NCBI GenBank assembly: GCA_037178675.1
Contig: JAYMGJ010000034.1
Coordinates: 27,499 to 91,498, forward strand
Reading direction: 5' to 3'
Source of the DNA: Scleroderma bovista
Taxonomy: Eukaryota; Basidiomycota; Agaricomycetes; Boletales; Sclerodermataceae
DNA length: 64,000 nt
Position numbers and translations under genes: made by a program. Below, piece by piece: positions 44,920-56,289 of this stretch. Under the pieces are notes generated by a model, which ran no database searches, was not told the DNA's origin, and worked only from the letters and a program-made list of their open reading frames with translations. How positions within the stretch are numbered: position 1 is the stretch's first letter; every line of letters begins with the position of its first letter.

Positions 44920-44954
44920 GGCGTTGTTTCCGGGGAGAAAGAACCTCTCTATCT

Positions 44955-45139
44955 CACGTAGCCTCATGGATAGCCTCGCGTAGCCCTCGTGTATAGTAGT
45001 ATATATACCGTGCAATCCAGCACCCAGAGGCTCCCCATTCGAGCTCATCTTGGGTCTTTGCTCTAGATACTCGCGTCCTATCCTCTCAGAGCCTTAGCGT
45101 GTGGTTGGGTCCTTGGTGTTCTGCCTAGGGTCATCTCAC
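44955..45139 (+). repeat. Fragment of LTR family C (plus orientation)
   Basis: 185 bp match the middle of the LTR at 47069-47718 but in opposite orientation, including GTATATATACCGTGCAATCC (TATA region) and GGGTCCTTGGTGTTCTGCC. Neither LTR end is present. Confidence 0.85.
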
Positions 45140-45202
45140 ATACTTGTACTTCAAGCGAGCAGCATGGATAAGGCAGGTGAATCCTTCAGAACAATGAATC
45201 AT

Positions 45203-47002
45203 TTAACAACCTTCCTTTCCAACATCAATGACCTTTCTCTTGGTCGTCCGACGAGTCCTACCAGTGTCTTGAGTCTCCGCCTGCTGGCTACATGTCGGAC
45301 CAGGGAAGGGCACATCAGCAGATACAGCCAGGTGACTGGCTACAGGAACAGTGCCCTCCAGATCATATGTCCCAGCATGCACCAGCCACGTGTCACTAGG
45401 GCCAGGTTCAGGTGACTGGGGTGAGGTGGTGGAGATATCAGACTCATCAGAGTCCATGTCACGAGGTCACTTTTCCGCAAAAGATCATATGCACCATCCA
45501 AAGCTCATAGCGGCGGTGTGCAGTAACTGCCATTGAGGCCACAATGCTTGTATGTGGGCCCTTCCAATGAACTGCCCAAGGGACTGAGCTTTGGGAGATT
45601 GCTTTGGCGATGTCATGATTTGAGTTGAGGTGATGTTCGCGTAAGTAATTCACCATGCTAAGCTTGATCATGGAGAGGCCCTTGTGTGGCATAGCCTCAA
45701 CACTATCCATTTCAATCTGAGGGAAAAATGTCTGTGTCCCGATTCATCAGCAACTAGTGCACTAAAAAGAGGTTGAACTTACCCCATGTGCCATGTGCGG
45801 AGCATCTGTGCTATCAAGGTCAATTGGACCCTCCCCTGGTTGCCTGACCCAAACATAATAGTCCACACTATTGATATGGCACCAAGTGTGCCCTTTGATC
45901 CTGATCGGAGCAGAGAGACTAAGAGGCTCGCCATCATTTGGATGTAAAGCCAGGAACTCATCAAGGGAAAGGACTTTGTTGATGTTCCAAAAGAATTCCC
46001 ATGTATCGGAATCTTTCAGAGGTGACTGGTAGTTGCAAACCTCGTCAATGATCACCATGACCACTACCATGAGGTTAGGGAACCCTCGGATATATTTCTT
46101 CAATTTGTCAACAACATGACTTTTCTGTTCGGAGAAGGCACATTCTCTGACGAGAACATACCAGGGGGCCGTGAATGTGCCGCCATGAACAGCCATCAAA
46201 GATATCAAGGATAGTGTCTTCATCATAAGGAGTGTCATCCAGTGCACTCTCCAAAACTTTCTTCAAGTGGTTGAATGGCGCCTCATGTACAGTGGTCGGT
46301 AATTCGATGATCATAGTGCAGACATCTGCATCATACATCAATCTATTGTCATTGAGTTTCAAAGACGATGATCATATTGTATGCATAGTACATACTGTGC
46401 ATTTGTAGACACAGCTAACATGTCCTCAATAATGCGTGAAATTGCTGTGTATTCATCTGGGCCAACACCTATGAACTTCTATTGACCAGTAGGGTCAGTA
46501 AACGACAATCTTTCAGGTTGAAAAACTACCTTCATCATAACACCTGGCTCAGCCACTGCAACATAGTCAAGAATGTGTTTGCACACGTCTTGATGCAGTA
46601 GTCAGCGACTCAGCGCAGTAGCCAATGTCTTAAATATAAAAACTCACCTTTGTTCAGAGTCCTGAAAGTATCAGGACCAGCGGCTTGTTTGAGGATGGTG
46701 TCCCATCGATCGGAGCTGATCTTCTCTCCAGTCGCATAACTGGGATCCTGGACCACATGGTCAACATCCACACCCTTAGATAGGGCCTGGGGCCCGGGGA
46801 ATGAGAACGAATGAGTGATCGGAGGCTTGTCTGGCTTGATCACTGCACATATTGTTGTGTCTCTGGCTTTTGGGAGTGACGAAGACCGAACCTCACGAAG
46901 CTGAGGGCAACTTGGATTGGTGTAGCCACACGTCATTGTTGCCATTGGTGGTGGATAGTGGTAGTAGCTGTATTCATTGCTGCCTATTGCTGTGGTCCCC
47001 AT
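45203..47002 (-). CDS. Unknown multi-exon gene between two LTR-C pieces
   Basis: Minus-strand blocks in order: MGTTAIGSNEYSYYHYPPPM.., DTILKQAAGPDTFRTLNKGE (46650), NRLMYDADVCTMIIELPTTV (46340), VLVRECAFSEQKSHVVDKLK (46150), SLSAPIRIKGHTWCHINSVD (45900), and a C-terminal block near 45700-45460. The order and lengths look like one protein with several introns, and the style matches repeat-associated hypothetical proteins in agaricomycete genomes. No domain can be named. The gap near 46400-46600 has no clear exon, so it may be decayed. Confidence 0.4.
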
Positions 47003-47068
47003 GATATTAAAGAGACAGTGTGATTCTGATGGCAGTGGACTGCACGGACGCAGGAACTACTGAGTATG

Positions 47069-47718
47069 TATGTCTCAATCGCCTTGAGGCTGCGAACCTC
47101 TCTTGAACGGGCGCCGACCTTCAGACACCAGGCACGACCCTGGGCTGGTGTACAGTACGTAAAGGTAACGGTGCTAGAAACTCCCAATGCCGAAGCACTA
47201 CGGGAACGGCACTAAAGGCTGGCCGTGAACAAAACGGAAGGTGTGAAGAAGAAGCTCCTTAACCCTGGAGTCCGGGTATAGTTTCCCTTTACTAGGCTGG
47301 GGAACAGCGCGTGGAAGAACAAGTAGATGTTTTAGATTCGAGCTCAGGTGAGATGACCCTAGGCAGAACACCAAGGACCCAACCACACGCTAAGGCTCTG
47401 AGAGGATAGGACGCGAGTATCTAGAGCAAAGACCCAAGATGAGCTCGAATGGGGAGCCTCTGGGTGCTGGATTGCACGGTATATATACTACTATACACGA
47501 GGGCTACGCGAGGCTATCCATGAGGCTACGTGCAAGTGGAAGGCTATGTAATGACATCACTGTGGAGCTAAGGCTATGCGTAATGATGTCAAGGGTGGCA
47601 GCGTGTACAGCACGAGGTACAGGTCTAGACTAGGTAGATAAGATAGAGGCTGTACACTAAGATAAGATAAACGCTATCTAATTGCAGATTAGATAAGATA
47701 AAAAGTTGGATCGTAACA
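47069..47718 (-). repeat. Solo LTR of family C (gypsy-like)
   Basis: On the minus strand it starts TGTTACGATCCAACTTTT and ends near GCGATTGAGACA(TA). A TATA region (GTATATATAC) lies mid-way. GTATG occurs just before (47064-47068) and just after (47719-47723) and may be the 5-bp target duplication; the left boundary is uncertain by two bases. No internal element sequence is attached. Confidence 0.75.
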
Positions 47719-47796
47719 GTATGTTCGTGCACCATTTTCTTTGTATTAGTCGTCGGCTATTCTAGTTGGTGATCATCTCACAGGGTTACTGAAAGT

Positions 47797-49877
47797 GTGA
47801 GGGCCATCGACGGTCAGTCAAACAGTCCCCAAGTCAAGATGCCGTCTATAAAAGGTTTCCTGTTATTCATCTACCCTAGAACTTACCCGTCCATCACAGA
47901 CATGGCTGGTAGAGGTACTAATGCTGGACACTTGTGCCATCATGGTGCAGTTGTTCCTGTTGACCCCACTGTTGCCCCTGCTGTTGCCCCTGCTGTTTCC
48001 CCTGCTGTGCACCAACCTTGTGCTGCAGCAAGGAACCAGAGAGACCGCTGCCTCCCTACTCAGTATCGTGATGCTGCGGAGGATTCTGAGTTTTTTAACA
48101 TTGATGACATGAGCGAGGAGAGCAGTGAGGAAGTCACTTCCAATTGTGCCCAAGCTCAGCATAGCAACCCGGTCCCCCCTGCTAATGCTATGCCCACTGC
48201 ACAGACTACTCCTAATCCCACGTGTACACCCACAGCTAATCTGGTACCCTCGATGACGGCCCCTAGCACAGGTACTGGGTCAGTTGACATCACTGGAGCT
48301 GAAACCAATGGTAGAACAACTGCGGTCATCACCCACTTCTTTACCAAGACTAAACATGTGAATATGACCTAACTGTTGCAAGTGAGTTGTTACCTATGAC
48401 CCAGTGTCCATGAGAACTGACCTTTGTAGTAGGAAACTGTTCAGCTGGCAAACATCCAATTCTTCACTTCACAATCATATTGTAGCTGGTCATTTGGATG
48501 AGTATCTTGAACTTGTCAAGAAGCATAGCTGGTCTGTGCAGATTGAAGCGGTTCGCAGCGCCTTCAGTGTGGGATACACATTCAGAACTCTTCGCGAAGC
48601 AATCAATGAAGGACACAAACTTTCTTCGCTTCCTCCCCCTCCTTCTCCCAAGGCGGGGGATACCTGTCCACATGATTGCCCATGCAAGCTGACTCAAGAG
48701 CCCGAGAAGAATGGAATCACCATTCCTCTATTCTCCATCTCTATGCTGCATGAGGCTCTGGTAAAGTTTATTGTCGCAGATGATCAAGTGAGTACTTTCA
48801 CTACAGTATGGCGCTGGAATGCTTCTAACAGCATTATAGTCTATCAATGTTATTGAATGTCCTGAGTTCCGTTACCTTCTGCGCCTCCTCTGCGAGGATC
48901 TTCATGAAACTGACATTCCACACCGTACCAAGCTTCGTGAGCTGATCCTCAAAGTGTGGAAATTTTACTTCCAGGTTGTAAAGCAGGATCTTGCAGTAAG
49001 CACTAGGAGTCACCACGCATCATTATACTAATGAAAAGTTTCATTCACTGCTGATATTTGGTTGGATGACGCATACCGCCCTTACCTAGCTATGACTGCA
49101 CCCTGGATTGCTCTCAAGGGTAACTCACTCAAGATGAAGGCCTCCCTTATTGCATTCCATTACTTTCCCTCGTCTTACACTGGTGAAGCTATTGCCAAGA
49201 CCATTTTGGAGCTCCTTGATCGGGTGGAAGTGACCTCGAAGGTATGTGATTATTCTGTGAGGTGTTTATGGACAAACTTTATCTAGGTCAGTCACTTTAC
49301 TATGGATAATGCTGTGAACAACATTACTGCCATGCGCGAGCTCTCAAGTCTTCTCGAGGACCACGAGATTCAGTTCGACCCGGTTGATCATCGTGTTCCT
49401 TGTTTCCCACACATTCTCAACATCTGCATTACTCACACGGTCAAGAATTATACAAAGGCAGACTTCACCACTGTCGCAGAAATGTGGGTTGGAGCCCTTG
49501 ATAACACTGTAGTAGACAAGGCGAAATATCTTGAAGCACTTGCCAAAGATCCTGTCGCACTTGGCTGCAATATCATTCGCATTATTTGTTCATCCGGCCA
49601 GCGTCACAAAGGTTTTTGCAACACTATTATTAAAGGCAATGCCAACCAGTGGTACACCGGTCACCTCACCCAAGTGCCAGTTATTGAACTTCTGCATGAT
49701 GTCAGAACACGCTGGGACTTGATTTATTTCATGATCAACTGGCTTTGTGCCCTCCACATTGTATGTTTATCGTTATCTATAGCATCATTGTCCACTTACT
49801 TTCTGACCAGGCTGTTGACAGCTTCCTCTGCTTACCTCACGGTCCAAATGATGAACTTGTTCACCACAAGCTGACGC
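47797..49877 (+). pseudogene. hAT-family transposase, cut by giant LTR B3
   Basis: An acidic, low-complexity N-terminus (47797-48372) ends with VITHFFTKTKH. Then come HNHIVAGHLDEYLELVKKHS (zinc-finger/BED-type region), VSFTADIWLDDAYRPYLAMT (first catalytic Asp region), SHFTMDNAVNNITAM (second, DNAxN) and RVPCFPHILNICITH. The block VIELLHDVRTRWDLIYFMIN precedes the normal C-terminal dimerisation domain. Several ~50-nt introns are visible, e.g. 48788-48839. After SFLCLPHGPNDELVHHKLT the gene stops at giant LTR B3, and the sequence after B3 does not continue it, so the C-terminal hAT dimerisation region is missing. Cut-and-paste DNA transposase, inactive here. Confidence 0.85.
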
Positions 49878-51977
49878 TGTGAGTCAAAGTGTGGATTTGG
49901 GTCGGAGTAATAACCCAAACACAACACCAACAAAGGACTATGAATATGTGCGAGTGGTGGTTTACCTCTGCGGTGTCCAGAGAGGATGTGCTGAGGAGGG
50001 GGGAAGGGGATCTACACCAACAGGGTGATGCAGACAATGATGCAGGATACTCCTGGGGTACAGGAGCAATAGATGACGAAGGGGATAGGGGTCTGGACTC
50101 TTCCTAAAGCCTAGGAAGTGTCAAAGCGGGGATTGGGTTGACTGAGACTGAAACAGCAATACTACACCTAGAGATTGGTGCAGCAAAGGGGCAGAGATGC
50201 CTCTGATGTCCAGAGGTGAGGAAGATTGACTGGTATGAAGCCTAGACTCCGCTTGAGCCTAGTATAAAGAATAGATCTTGAATAACTTGGATAAACTTGA
50301 CAATATTGAGCCTTTAGACCTTCACTGAAGCCTACAAGGACTCAAAGACTGAAGGGATACTGACTGAGAGAGTCTGAGAGAGGGATAATTTCGTGCAATT
50401 GGGTCTTTTTTCACTGGGCTGAGCCCAGGGGTTTAAATACATGGGGGGGCACAGCATTAAAGTACAAAAGAGAAGGGAGTAAGCAGAATTTGTCAAGGAT
50501 TGGTAAGGGATTGGTAAGAGCTTTGTAAGGGGTTTGTAAGCGATCAGTAAGCAAGGGATAAGCAGGAATGAGTAAGCATAGGGAGCATGAATAAGCTGCT
50601 AAGTAAAGGAATGAGTAAGCTGCATGACAAGATTGATTGGTAAAGGAGTGAGTCATCAGCTGAGTAATATACCAAAAATGCGAAAGGGATAGAGTAATAC
50701 TGATGACAAGAGAGCATCAGTAAGCAAGGGATGAGTCACTGCACAGCAGAAGGAGTCATTGATGCACAGCCTAAGAAGTTTGATGGGGGGGCTGTGTACC
50801 ATCAGGAATTTGATGGGACAACAATGGGGGAAGATCTGAGATAAACAGGGGGATTGATCCGAGACAAAACAGCCACAAGAAGGGTACAATGGGTCCAGAG
50901 GTCTTTTGGGGGGTCAGCATACACTAAGGTATAGTGCATGTGTTCTAGCGCCGCTGAAGCGCAACCATGGGCTCCCTTGACGAGCTCTCTTCTGGGAAAG
51001 AATGAGAGAGGGTTCTTCTTCCTAATAGCACTATAAAGTGGGGGAATAACTGTCATGGTGCTGGGGGACGTCGTCTGAAAGTAGGGAAGCAGATAGAGTA
51101 TTGAATTCGACGCATCCAGGGAAGCAAGACGAACGACAGAGGAAGATGGACATGGCAAGTATCTGGGAGGAAGGGGCCATAGGCTGAGGGCTCAGGGGAC
51201 ACAGAGACGACCAGAGAAGACTTCTCAAGCTTGACAATAGACCTAAGATGACCAAAGTATGTCCTTGATGCAGGACTGACAAGGAGAATGCGCTGACCGA
51301 GAACGAGAGGGACTGAGGGAGCAGGCTGGGAAGATATGTGCCAGGCAGTGCATGGGCCCTCTGGGAGAGGCTGTCCTGTGAGCAGGACATAGTGGAGATC
51401 TGCAGCAATAGCGGAGAAATGATCCAGAGAAAATACAGACTCCATAGTGAGCGATGAAGCAAATGTCTGGATTGCAGGGGGAATATCTCCGTGGGAAATG
51501 AATGGATTTGCATCAGAACTTGACAGGCAGATAGACCACATTCTAGGCTCTCTGACGGTATAGTCACGTGCCTGATAGCTTCAGAAACAATGGAGCTATT
51601 CAAAATATTGGAATGCCGGCACTGGGCACCTAAAAATGACATTTGGGTGCTAAAAATCATTTCTTCTCTTTCTCCTTTGTTTCTCCATCAATTCTTCGGC
51701 TTCTTTGATCGTTCTGGTATGGGAGTTGGACTGCAGATGTGTGCATTCCTTTCTCATACCACAATTGACATTATTCCTTCAGTTTCTTCTGCTTCTTGGC
51801 GGTTCTCGTGCGATAGATGACTGTCTGCATTGGCATTCATCTCTCGCATCAGGATAGTCTTCTTGTGCGATAGATGGCTACGATGAGGGTCCGTCGTGCT
51901 TATCCTTTGCATAAGGATCATTCAATATAGGTGTTATCTTCCATGTTCACTGTACCAAACCTGTTTGGTGCCTGACA
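49878..51977 (-). mobile_element. Giant LTR, subfamily B, copy B3 (2100 bp)
   Basis: Plus-strand ends TGTGAGTCAAAGTGTGG and GGTGCCTGACA; 2100 bp, one base from B2. Left flank ACGC lies in the hAT coding sequence; right flank GCGT belongs to DNA that is not hAT. So the flanks come from different sites. Confidence 0.72.
51053..51541 (-). CDS. U3-encoded conserved ORF of giant LTR (copy B3)
   Basis: 162 residues from MWSICLSSSDANPFISHGDI to RRRPPAP. Same frame and core as the other copies; one run reads LLTGQPLPEGPCTAWH in place of LLLGQPLPE.. Function unknown. Confidence 0.5.
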   Translation of the reverse strand: MWSICLSSSDANPFISHGDIPPAIQTFASSLTMESVFSLDHFSAIAADLHYVLLTGQPLPEGPCTAWHISSQPAPSVPLVLGQRILLVSPASRTYFGHLRSIVKLEKSSLVVSVSPEPSAYGPFLPDTCHVHLPLSFVLLPWMRRIQYSICFPTFRRRPPAP

Positions 51978-52358
51978 GCGTATGGCGGTGAGTGATAATC
52001 TATCACATGTGCTCCAGGCGTTAATGCAAATTCCAGTGTGCTATATGTGGAGATATAGTATCTTGTTGTATGCAGTGAGCTATGGTGGTATCCCTGGTAT
52101 GGCTCTGTGTTGAAGGTAGTGGGTGGCCTCACAGAGGTGCCATGTCAATGAGTGGTCAGTGCACCACTGTATGTCAGAAGGGAAATGTTACTGGATGGAG
52201 TGTGGAACATAGTTGTGACATTGATGGTAGGTGTGTTGATGTTATTCGAGGGGATTTGTCAAAACCGGTTCTCCTCAACGATCTTACTAGGAGGTCCAGA
52301 GGTGCAGGGAACTAATGAGGAGGTAAGTCCAGACACTAGTAGGTGCCAGTTAGTGCGG
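51978..52358. other. No recognisable gene
   Basis: The right flank of B3. Short frames only; no match to the hAT gene on the other side. Confidence 0.5.
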
Positions 52359-53545
52359 AGAGTCAAGTCCGGGTCAAATGAACGAAGTCCGGTCACTAGA
52401 GAAGCACAGGGAGTAAGTCTGGGTTTTGCGGAGTAAGTCCGGACCGCGGGAAAGTGGTCCGGAGTTGAGCGCAGCTTGTCCGGAGCGAAGGACATCCCAG
52501 AGGTGGGATAAGTCCTGAGAGGTCTAGCATCGAGTCTGGGACAGAGGTGGCTTTTGCCCTCGTGCAAGTAGGAGACTTGCTAGGATCGGACATAGGACCA
52601 AGGGGACGAGATAGGACGGAGGCCGGAGTTGGCCGGAGTTCAGAAGTTCAGATGAACAGATGGATTAGGAGAGCATAATGGGTAGTACAGAGTGGGGAGT
52701 ATCTTAGTCGAGATTTGATCTAAGGATCTACTAGGCCGGAGTACGGTAGTTTATATAGTAAAGAGACTAGAGGTGAGTATATACGGTGACAAGTAAACAC
52801 CCTAGTCGGGACAAGGGATGGAGCAGAAGCAGACAGGAAAATAAACCAGGGACAGGAAAATAAACCGGAGCGGAAGCAGACACGGGGAACTAGAGTTACA
52901 GGGACGACGGAGGAAAAGCAGGGACAAGGGAACTAGGTTGGAAGAGGACAGGTAAGGGTCAGAGGTGGACTTAACTAATGTTAAGTCCGGAGCGATGTCC
53001 AGGAGCGGGGGAAGTGCATGACTGGAGGAAGTGCATGACCGGAGGAAATGCACGACCGGAGGAAGTGCAAGAGCGGAGGGAGTGTACGAGCGGAGTGAGT
53101 GTACGAGTGGAGGGAGTGTGCAAGTGGAGGAAGGGCAGAGTAGCTGGAGGAAGGTCCGGAGTTGGACATGGAAATGAAATGTCCTAAGCCTTTGGTGGAC
53201 CTGACAGAGGAAGCAGAGCAGGAGCAGGAGCAGAACTGAGCCAGAGTTGGATGTACCAGCCGGAGTTGGGCTACATCACAGACAAGGCTAAGGGAGTGGC
53301 CGGACTGAAACCGGAGTAGCAACTAGTGGTAGGTACAGGTCCGACACGGAGGAGTTAGACCGCAGATCTGTCTGTAGGAAGACAGGGGTTAGTCCTGAGG
53401 TGGAGATGGATGTAGTGACCGGAGTTGAGCTGGAGATGGCCGGATTAGATCCGGAGTTGCATCTATGCCTAAGGAGAGGTCAGGCGGGCCATGGTTAGAC
53501 CGGAGTTGCGACTGGAAAAGTATGGATATGACAGGATTTGAGTAC
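52359..53545 (-). repeat. Diverged gypsy LTR (family D), boundaries approximate
   Basis: Starts AGAGTCAAGTCCGGGTC (compare CTGTCAAGTCCGGGTC in gypsy copy 1) and contains ATACGGTGACAAGTAAACAC near 52776 and GGACAAGGGATGG near 52808, both conserved in the gypsy LTRs. It is dense in CCGGAGT like them, but about twice as long, partly through a 17-bp minisatellite. The right end is not clear; TGACA near 53530 is a candidate. Confidence 0.6.
53003..53150. repeat. 17-bp minisatellite inside LTR D
   Basis: About eight or nine units of the type GACCGGAGGAAATGCAC / GAGCGGAGGGAGTGTAC, spaced 17 bp, lie within the LTR-like sequence. Confidence 0.85.
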
Positions 53546-53629
53546 TCAGTTGGTGGTGTTCAGTAGCTGCAGGACGTGGTTGTTCTGCACTCGAAGTGCG
53601 CTGCTGCGATGTGACTAATAATTTAGTTT

Positions 53630-54642
53630 TCATCTTGTACGTGATGTTATTGGCTTACCTTGTCTTGAAACAGCTCGGAGTACTCGTTGTGTAGGCATTG
53701 CAGCAGAGTCACGAGTATTGATCCCATAGTTCATGTGTATGCTAATACTTGCTTGTGTGCAATCATCATAGTCACGGGCATGCATGATCCCACCCAGAAC
53801 AGTGAGGTTGGTCCCATCACAATTTATATTGCAATGATTGCTCATTGCCATTTGTTGTCGTAGGGCATGCCTTCCATATATCGCGAGGGATCAGGCTTCG
53901 GGGGAAGTAAAGTGCTGGAAGAGCAAACTTTGTGCTCTTGATTTTGTCCTTTAGCCATGCTATGCAACCTCAGTTTATTTAGATGTTGTCCTATAATAAA
54001 TATAACATATCTTTTGCTTTTCACCCGCCCTCTTTGATTGTGTCCAATGTCTTTTCAAGGTCGGGTTGTGCTTCGAATGATGAGAGACTTAACATTGCTC
54101 TGTACACTTCTGGTGTCACCACATTTCTGAGAGGGGTCAAGTTTCTTAAAAAATGGACTACACAAAGATGGTAAAACCACCTCAGGTGGTCATAAGGATC
54201 AAGGTCCCTGAGCTGACGGCGATGTTCAATTGAACAAAAACCTTCCAGGTCTCGACATAACTCTGCACAGTACCTGCCAAGACCTGGAAAAGAAAGGTCA
54301 ATGAAAACTTGATCTTGGATACAAGTCACCTACCAAGGCCTTGACCTTTATGACCAGCTGCTATCACTGCTTTGATCCCACATCCGTGTATATGACAAAA
54401 CTGCACTAACAAATTTGTATCTTGCTGTGCAATTGTGAAGATGCGCCGAAAAAGAATGTGGTGGGCTTCAGCTGACTGGGATGTTGTGAAAGCACGTGCT
54501 GACATGACAGCTGGAAAAGCTCATTAGTGATAACAATCCCACAATAGGTGTGGTCACTCACATTGCATAGATTGATGATCCCAGCTTTCAATCTCGAACT
54601 CCTGCCATCCAAGCCCATGTACCTGGTTAGGCCATATTTCAC
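53630..54642 (-). pseudogene. Transposase-like gene of unknown family, decayed
   Basis: Minus-strand blocks: AHHILFRRIFTIAQQDTNLL, CHIHGCGIKAVIAAGHKGQG, then after an intron LGRYCAELCRDLEGFCSIEH, LRDLDPYDHLRWFYHLCVVH, and WLKDKIKSTKFALPALYFPR leading to WKACPTTTNGNEQ. The frame then breaks and continues HCNINCDGTNLTVLGGIMHA. This domain order recurs in agaricomycete repeats and looks like a DDE-type transposase, but I cannot name the family. At two places Cys (TGC, TGT) stands where HRNINRDG-like Arg is expected, again C->T at CG. Confidence 0.55.
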
Positions 54643-54689
54643 AGCCAGCTGGGGTTGACAATCAGCCGTATCTTATGGGCCAGCGGGGG

Positions 54690-56060
54690 TCAGGCCGGAC
54701 TACAGGGTGTTGCCATGATATATGGCCTGGCCTGTGTGTGAAATTGTCACCATAATATATGGTCCAGCCTGGGGGTGGGTTGTCACCATAATAAGGGTCG
54801 GGCCAGGATGCAGGTATCACCATAGTGTATGGTGCAGCCAGGGTGTGTAGTTTAACCATAGTATACAGTCCAGCCTGGGTGTGGGTGTCACCATAGTTTA
54901 TGGTCGGGCCAGGGTACCAGTGTCACCATCATATAGGGCCTGGCCTGGGTGCAGGTGTCACCATAGTTTACAGTCAGGCCAGGGTACTGGTGTCACCATA
55001 ATATACAGTCCGGCCTCAGTGTAGGTGTCACCATAGTTTATGGTTGGGCCAGGGTACCGGTGTCACCATAGTGTATGGTCCAGCCAGGGTACCAGTGTCA
55101 CCATAATATACAGTCTGGCCTGGGTGTGGGTGTCACCATAATGTATGGTTGGGCCAGGGTACCGGTGTCACCGTAATATATAATCCGGCCTGGGTGTGGG
55201 TGTCACCATAGTTTATGGTTGGGCCAGGGTACCAGTGTCACCATAGTTTACAGTCAGGCCAGGGTACTGGTGTCACCATAATATACAGTCCAGCCTCAGT
55301 GTAGGTGTCACCATAGTTTATGGTTGGGCCAGGGTACCGGTGTCACCATAGTGTATGGTCCAGCCAGGGTACCGGTGTCACTGTAATATACACTCTGGCC
55401 TGGGTGTGGGTATCACCATAGTTTATGGTTGGGCCAGGGTACCTGTGTCACCATAGTTTACAGTCAGGCCAGAGTACTGGTGTCACCATAGTTTATGGTC
55501 GGGCCAGGGTACCGGTGTCACCATAGTGTACGGTCCGGCCAGGGTACCGGTGTCACTGTAATATACACTCTGGCCTGGGTGTGGGTATCACCATAGTTTA
55601 TGGTTGGGCCAGGGTACTGGTGTCACCATAATATATAATCTGGCCTGGGTGTGGGTGTCACCATAGTGTACAGTCCAGCCAGGGGACCAGTGTCACCATA
55701 TTGTATGGTCCGGCCAGGGTACCAGTGTCACCATAATGTACAATCCAGCCTGGGTGTGGGTATCACCATAATGTATGGTCGGGCCAGGGTACCGGTGTCA
55801 CTGTAATATATAATCTGGCCTTGGTGTGGGTGTCACCATAGTTTATGGTTGGGCCAGGGTACTGGTGTCACCATAGTTTACAGTCAAGCCAGGGTACCAG
55901 TGTCACCATAGTATACGGTCTGGCCAGGGTACCGGTGTCACCATAATATACAATCCAGCCTGGGTGTGGGTGTCACCATATTTTATGGTCGGGCCAGGGT
56001 ACCAGTGTCACCGTAATATATAATCCGGCCTTGGTGTGGGTGTCACCATAGTGTATGGTC
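54690..56060. repeat. 35-bp satellite array, about 39 units
   Basis: Units of 35 bp such as CCAGGGTACCGGTGTCACCATAGT.. alternate loosely with CCTGGGTGTGGGTGTCACC.., giving a 70-bp higher order. Many units contain ACCATA-N3-TATGGT, a small perfect inverted repeat. The array ends about 230 bp before the first recognisable exon of the Tnp2 gene. Confidence 0.93.
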
Positions 56061-56289
56061 AAGCTCCGCATTGGAGTTAATCTCGGTATTGATTGGTATG
56101 TATCATATAGCACTTTTTTCATCTGGTTAAACCTAGTCATAGGTTTTCGTACATACGCAGCAACATCGCTCCGTTGCATTCATCGTGTCCCACGTCATTC
56201 TCTATTTGCAACTTACCACCCGAATATCAGTGCGTCTTATTTGCATGTATCTGATACCCCATATTTGATTTACTAGCTATCGGACATCA

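Noticed and set aside
54690..56060. CRISPR-like array
   Set aside because: There are no unique spacers; the units are contiguous 35-bp satellite copies in a eukaryotic genome.
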